From contig CANCUC010000030.1 in the NCBI GenBank assembly GCA_947381255.1, positions 1 through 8,074 of the forward strand: a stretch of DNA of 8,074 bases. Reading direction: 5' to 3'. A program made the translations under genes and the position numbers. Below, in pieces: positions 6,887 through 8,074 of the stretch. Numbering within the stretch: position 1 is the stretch's first letter; each line of letters starts with the position of its first letter. The stretch is from Actinomycetota bacterium (GTDB lineage Bacteria > Actinomycetota > Actinomycetes > Nanopelagicales > Nanopelagicaceae). The notes under the pieces are model-generated. The model did no database searches. It saw only the letters and a program-made list of their open reading frames with translations, and was not told the DNA's origin.

Positions 6887-6919
6887 GGCCGGAGACAGAG
6901 TCTCCGGCCTAGTTTTTTT
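6881..6919 (+). terminator. Intrinsic terminator between xylF-like gene and ATPase gene
   Basis: A perfect 16-bp stem, AAACTAGGCCGGAGAC (6881-6896) with GTCTCCGGCCTAGTTT (6900-6915), has a three-base loop (AGA) and runs into seven T residues (6913-6919). It is a textbook Rho-independent terminator. It lies inside what should be one transporter operon, 46 bases after the binding-protein stop and 60 before the ATPase start. Partial read-through would give much binding protein and little ATPase/permease, as in other sugar importers with terminator-like hairpins after the receptor gene. The stem is symmetrical, and leftward the bases after it are not a clean T tract, so plus-strand function is favoured. 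Confidence 0.9.
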
Positions 6920-6967
6920 AGTTATAGTGGCGCAATAGAACTTACGCGCATTCCCAGTTTTATCGAC

Positions 6968-6972
6968 AGGAG
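6968..6972 (+). promoter_or_regulatory. Ribosome-binding site of ATPase gene
   Basis: AGGAG lies 6 bases before a GTG, a strong Shine-Dalgarno at ideal distance. It decides for the GTG at 6979 as start. Upstream, TATAGT (6923-6928) matches the -10 consensus at five of six positions, but no -35 precedes it outside the terminator stem, so a separate ATPase promoter is only possible. Confidence 0.7.
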
Positions 6973-6978
6973 TATCAA

Positions 6979-7737
6979 GTGAGCGAACCAATTCTTTCAC
7001 TGCGAGGCATCAATAAATCATTCGGCCCCGTCCACGTTTTGAAGCATGTGAACTTCGATGCATATGCCGGAAAGGTCACCGCCCTTGTTGGCGATAATGG
7101 TGCGGGTAAGAGCACGCTCATCAAATGTATTGCTGGCATCTACACCGCAGAGTCTGGTGATATCTTCTTCGAAGGCAAGAAGGTTGAGATCCATGGACCG
7201 CGCGATTCCACTGATCTTGGAATCGAAGTTGTGTATCAAGACCTTGCCCTCTGTGACAACCTCGACATTGTTCAAAACATGTTCCTTGGCCGTGAAGAAC
7301 GTAACGGCGTAGTTCTCAATGAGACACATATGGAATCTTTGGCTGCAAAAACACTCGACGGACTCTCGGTTAGAACCGTTAAATCGATTCGTCAGACCGT
7401 CTCATCTCTCTCTGGTGGACAACGCCAGACAGTCGCGATCGCTCGTGCGGTGCTCTGGAACTCCAAAGTGGTTATCTTGGATGAACCAACTGCTGCCTTA
7501 GGCGTCGCCCAAACCGAACAAGTATTGAAACTAGTTCGTCGTCTAGCTGACAATGGGTTGGCTGTAATTCTTATCAGCCACAACCTCAACGATGTCTTTG
7601 AAGTTGCCGACTACATCGCTCCTCTTTATCTCGGAACGATGGCGGCTCAAGTTGAATCTAAGAATGTAAAGGCAAGCCAAGTTGTTGAATTGATAACCAC
7701 TGGAAAATCTGAAGGAGTAGTGGGTACCAACGTATGA
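6979..7737 (+). CDS. Sugar ABC transporter ATPase, single domain (CUT2 type)
   Basis: ATP-binding subunit of the sugar importer, 252 residues, cytosolic, driving transport by ATP hydrolysis at the membrane. All ABC motifs are intact: Walker A GDNGAGKST (38-46, K44), Q-loop Q87 in VVYQDLAL, signature LSGGQRQ (144-150), Walker B VVILDEP (164-170) with catalytic E169, a D-loop written TAALG (171-175), and switch histidine H201. It has one nucleotide-binding domain, unlike the roughly 500-residue fused RbsA/XylG of E. coli. It resembles the short FrcA-like ATPases paired with XylF/XylH-type partners in many Actinobacteria and Proteobacteria, so two copies would assemble per transporter. GTG start with a strong ribosome-binding site. 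Its stop overlaps the permease start (ATGA). Confidence 0.92.
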   Translation: MSEPILSLRGINKSFGPVHVLKHVNFDAYAGKVTALVGDNGAGKSTLIKCIAGIYTAESGDIFFEGKKVEIHGPRDSTDLGIEVVYQDLALCDNLDIVQNMFLGREERNGVVLNETHMESLAAKTLDGLSVRTVKSIRQTVSSLSGGQRQTVAIARAVLWNSKVVILDEPTAALGVAQTEQVLKLVRRLADNGLAVILISHNLNDVFEVADYIAPLYLGTMAAQVESKNVKASQVVELITTGKSEGVVGTNV

Positions 7738-8074
7738 GCGTAAACACAGATAATCTCGCAAACCAAGAGGTCACTCTCAAGAGCGTGCTCTCTGATTATG
7801 TCTCAAAACTCAAAGCCGGTGATATTGGCGCATTGCCTGCCTTCCTAGGCTTGATCTCACTAGGACTGGTATTTACCTTCTCATCTCAATTCTTCTTAAC
7901 AGCAAGAAATATGGCGAATCTGCTTACCCAAGCGGCGCCAGTAATAGTTATTGCAATGGGATTGGTCTTTGTTCTCCTTCTCGGAGAAATTGACCTCTCA
8001 GCTGGATTCGCATCCGGTGTTTGTGGAGCAACAATGGTTCTTCTGATCAATGATCATAAGTTCCCTTGGTACTT
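7734..8074 (+). CDS. Sugar ABC transporter permease, N-terminal part (XylH/RbsC-like)
   Basis: The first 113 residues of a CUT2-family inner-membrane permease, cut by the window edge; relatives have roughly 320-420 residues. The ATG overlaps the ATPase stop codon by four bases (ATGA), with GAAGGAG 16 bases upstream, so translation is probably coupled. After a hydrophilic cytosolic N-terminus (1-32) come a transmembrane helix (about 33-50, ALPAFLGLISLGLVFTF), the TARNMANLL segment (56-64) and a second hydrophobic stretch (about 67-84). GEIDLSAG (84-91) is the family hallmark corresponding to EIDLSVG in E. coli XylH, supporting a xylose-type transporter. A third hydrophobic stretch (92-105) follows. 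The frame is open to the end of the window with no defects. Confidence 0.9.
   Translation, partial: MSVNTDNLANQEVTLKSVLSDYVSKLKAGDIGALPAFLGLISLGLVFTFSSQFFLTARNMANLLTQAAPVIVIAMGLVFVLLLGEIDLSAGFASGVCGATMVLLINDHKFPWY

Noticed and set aside
7018..7329. 103-codon minus-strand frame opposite the ATPase gene
   Set aside because: Antisense to an intact ABC ATPase with all motifs; no ribosome-binding site or recognisable product.

Overview
The window looks like a chromosomal segment of a free-living actinomycete. The minus-strand order argS, lysA, hom, thrC, thrB is an arrangement I know from Actinomycetota (for example the argS-lysA-thrA-thrC-thrB block of mycobacteria). The base composition is moderate, roughly half G+C by eye, and the genes are tightly packed. 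Together with a strongly expressed-looking sugar-binding gene, this is compatible with a small-genome aquatic lineage such as the freshwater acI group (Nanopelagicales). That placement is inference; no rRNA or other marker gene is present.

Minus strand, 5539 down to 1: an arginyl-tRNA synthetase gene (argS) is followed by diaminopimelate decarboxylase (lysA), homoserine dehydrogenase (hom), threonine synthase (thrC), and six codons of what is probably homoserine kinase (thrB). Spacing is very tight. There are 2 bases between argS and lysA, and hom/thrC and thrC/thrB share the same one-base TAATG stop-start overlap. The only real gap is 73 bases before hom. The genes cover the last step to lysine and the route from aspartate semialdehyde to threonine. 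The argS start appears to be leaderless, with a -10-like hexamer 8 bases upstream of the ATG.

Plus strand, 5765 to the right edge: a CUT2-family sugar ABC importer that reads as xylose-type. It consists of an exported XylF-like binding protein, a single-domain ATPase and the N-terminal part of a XylH/RbsC-like permease. The binding-protein gene is set apart from the transport genes by a textbook hairpin terminator (16-bp perfect stem, 7-T tract). This probably acts as a partial terminator, so that binding protein is made in excess. ATPase and permease genes overlap by ATGA.

The divergent region between argS and the binding-protein gene (5540-5764) holds the main regulatory candidate: a perfect inverted repeat, TGGTCAAA-N5-TTTGACCA, nested in a second pair of arms, 33 bases before the transporter start. 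I found no mobile elements, CRISPR, tRNA or rRNA. No stretch longer than about 225 bases lacks a gene. The coding content is ordinary; the points worth a second look are regulatory (operator, intra-operon terminator with competing hairpins, leaderless argS) and the apparent lack of a lipoprotein anchor on the binding protein.
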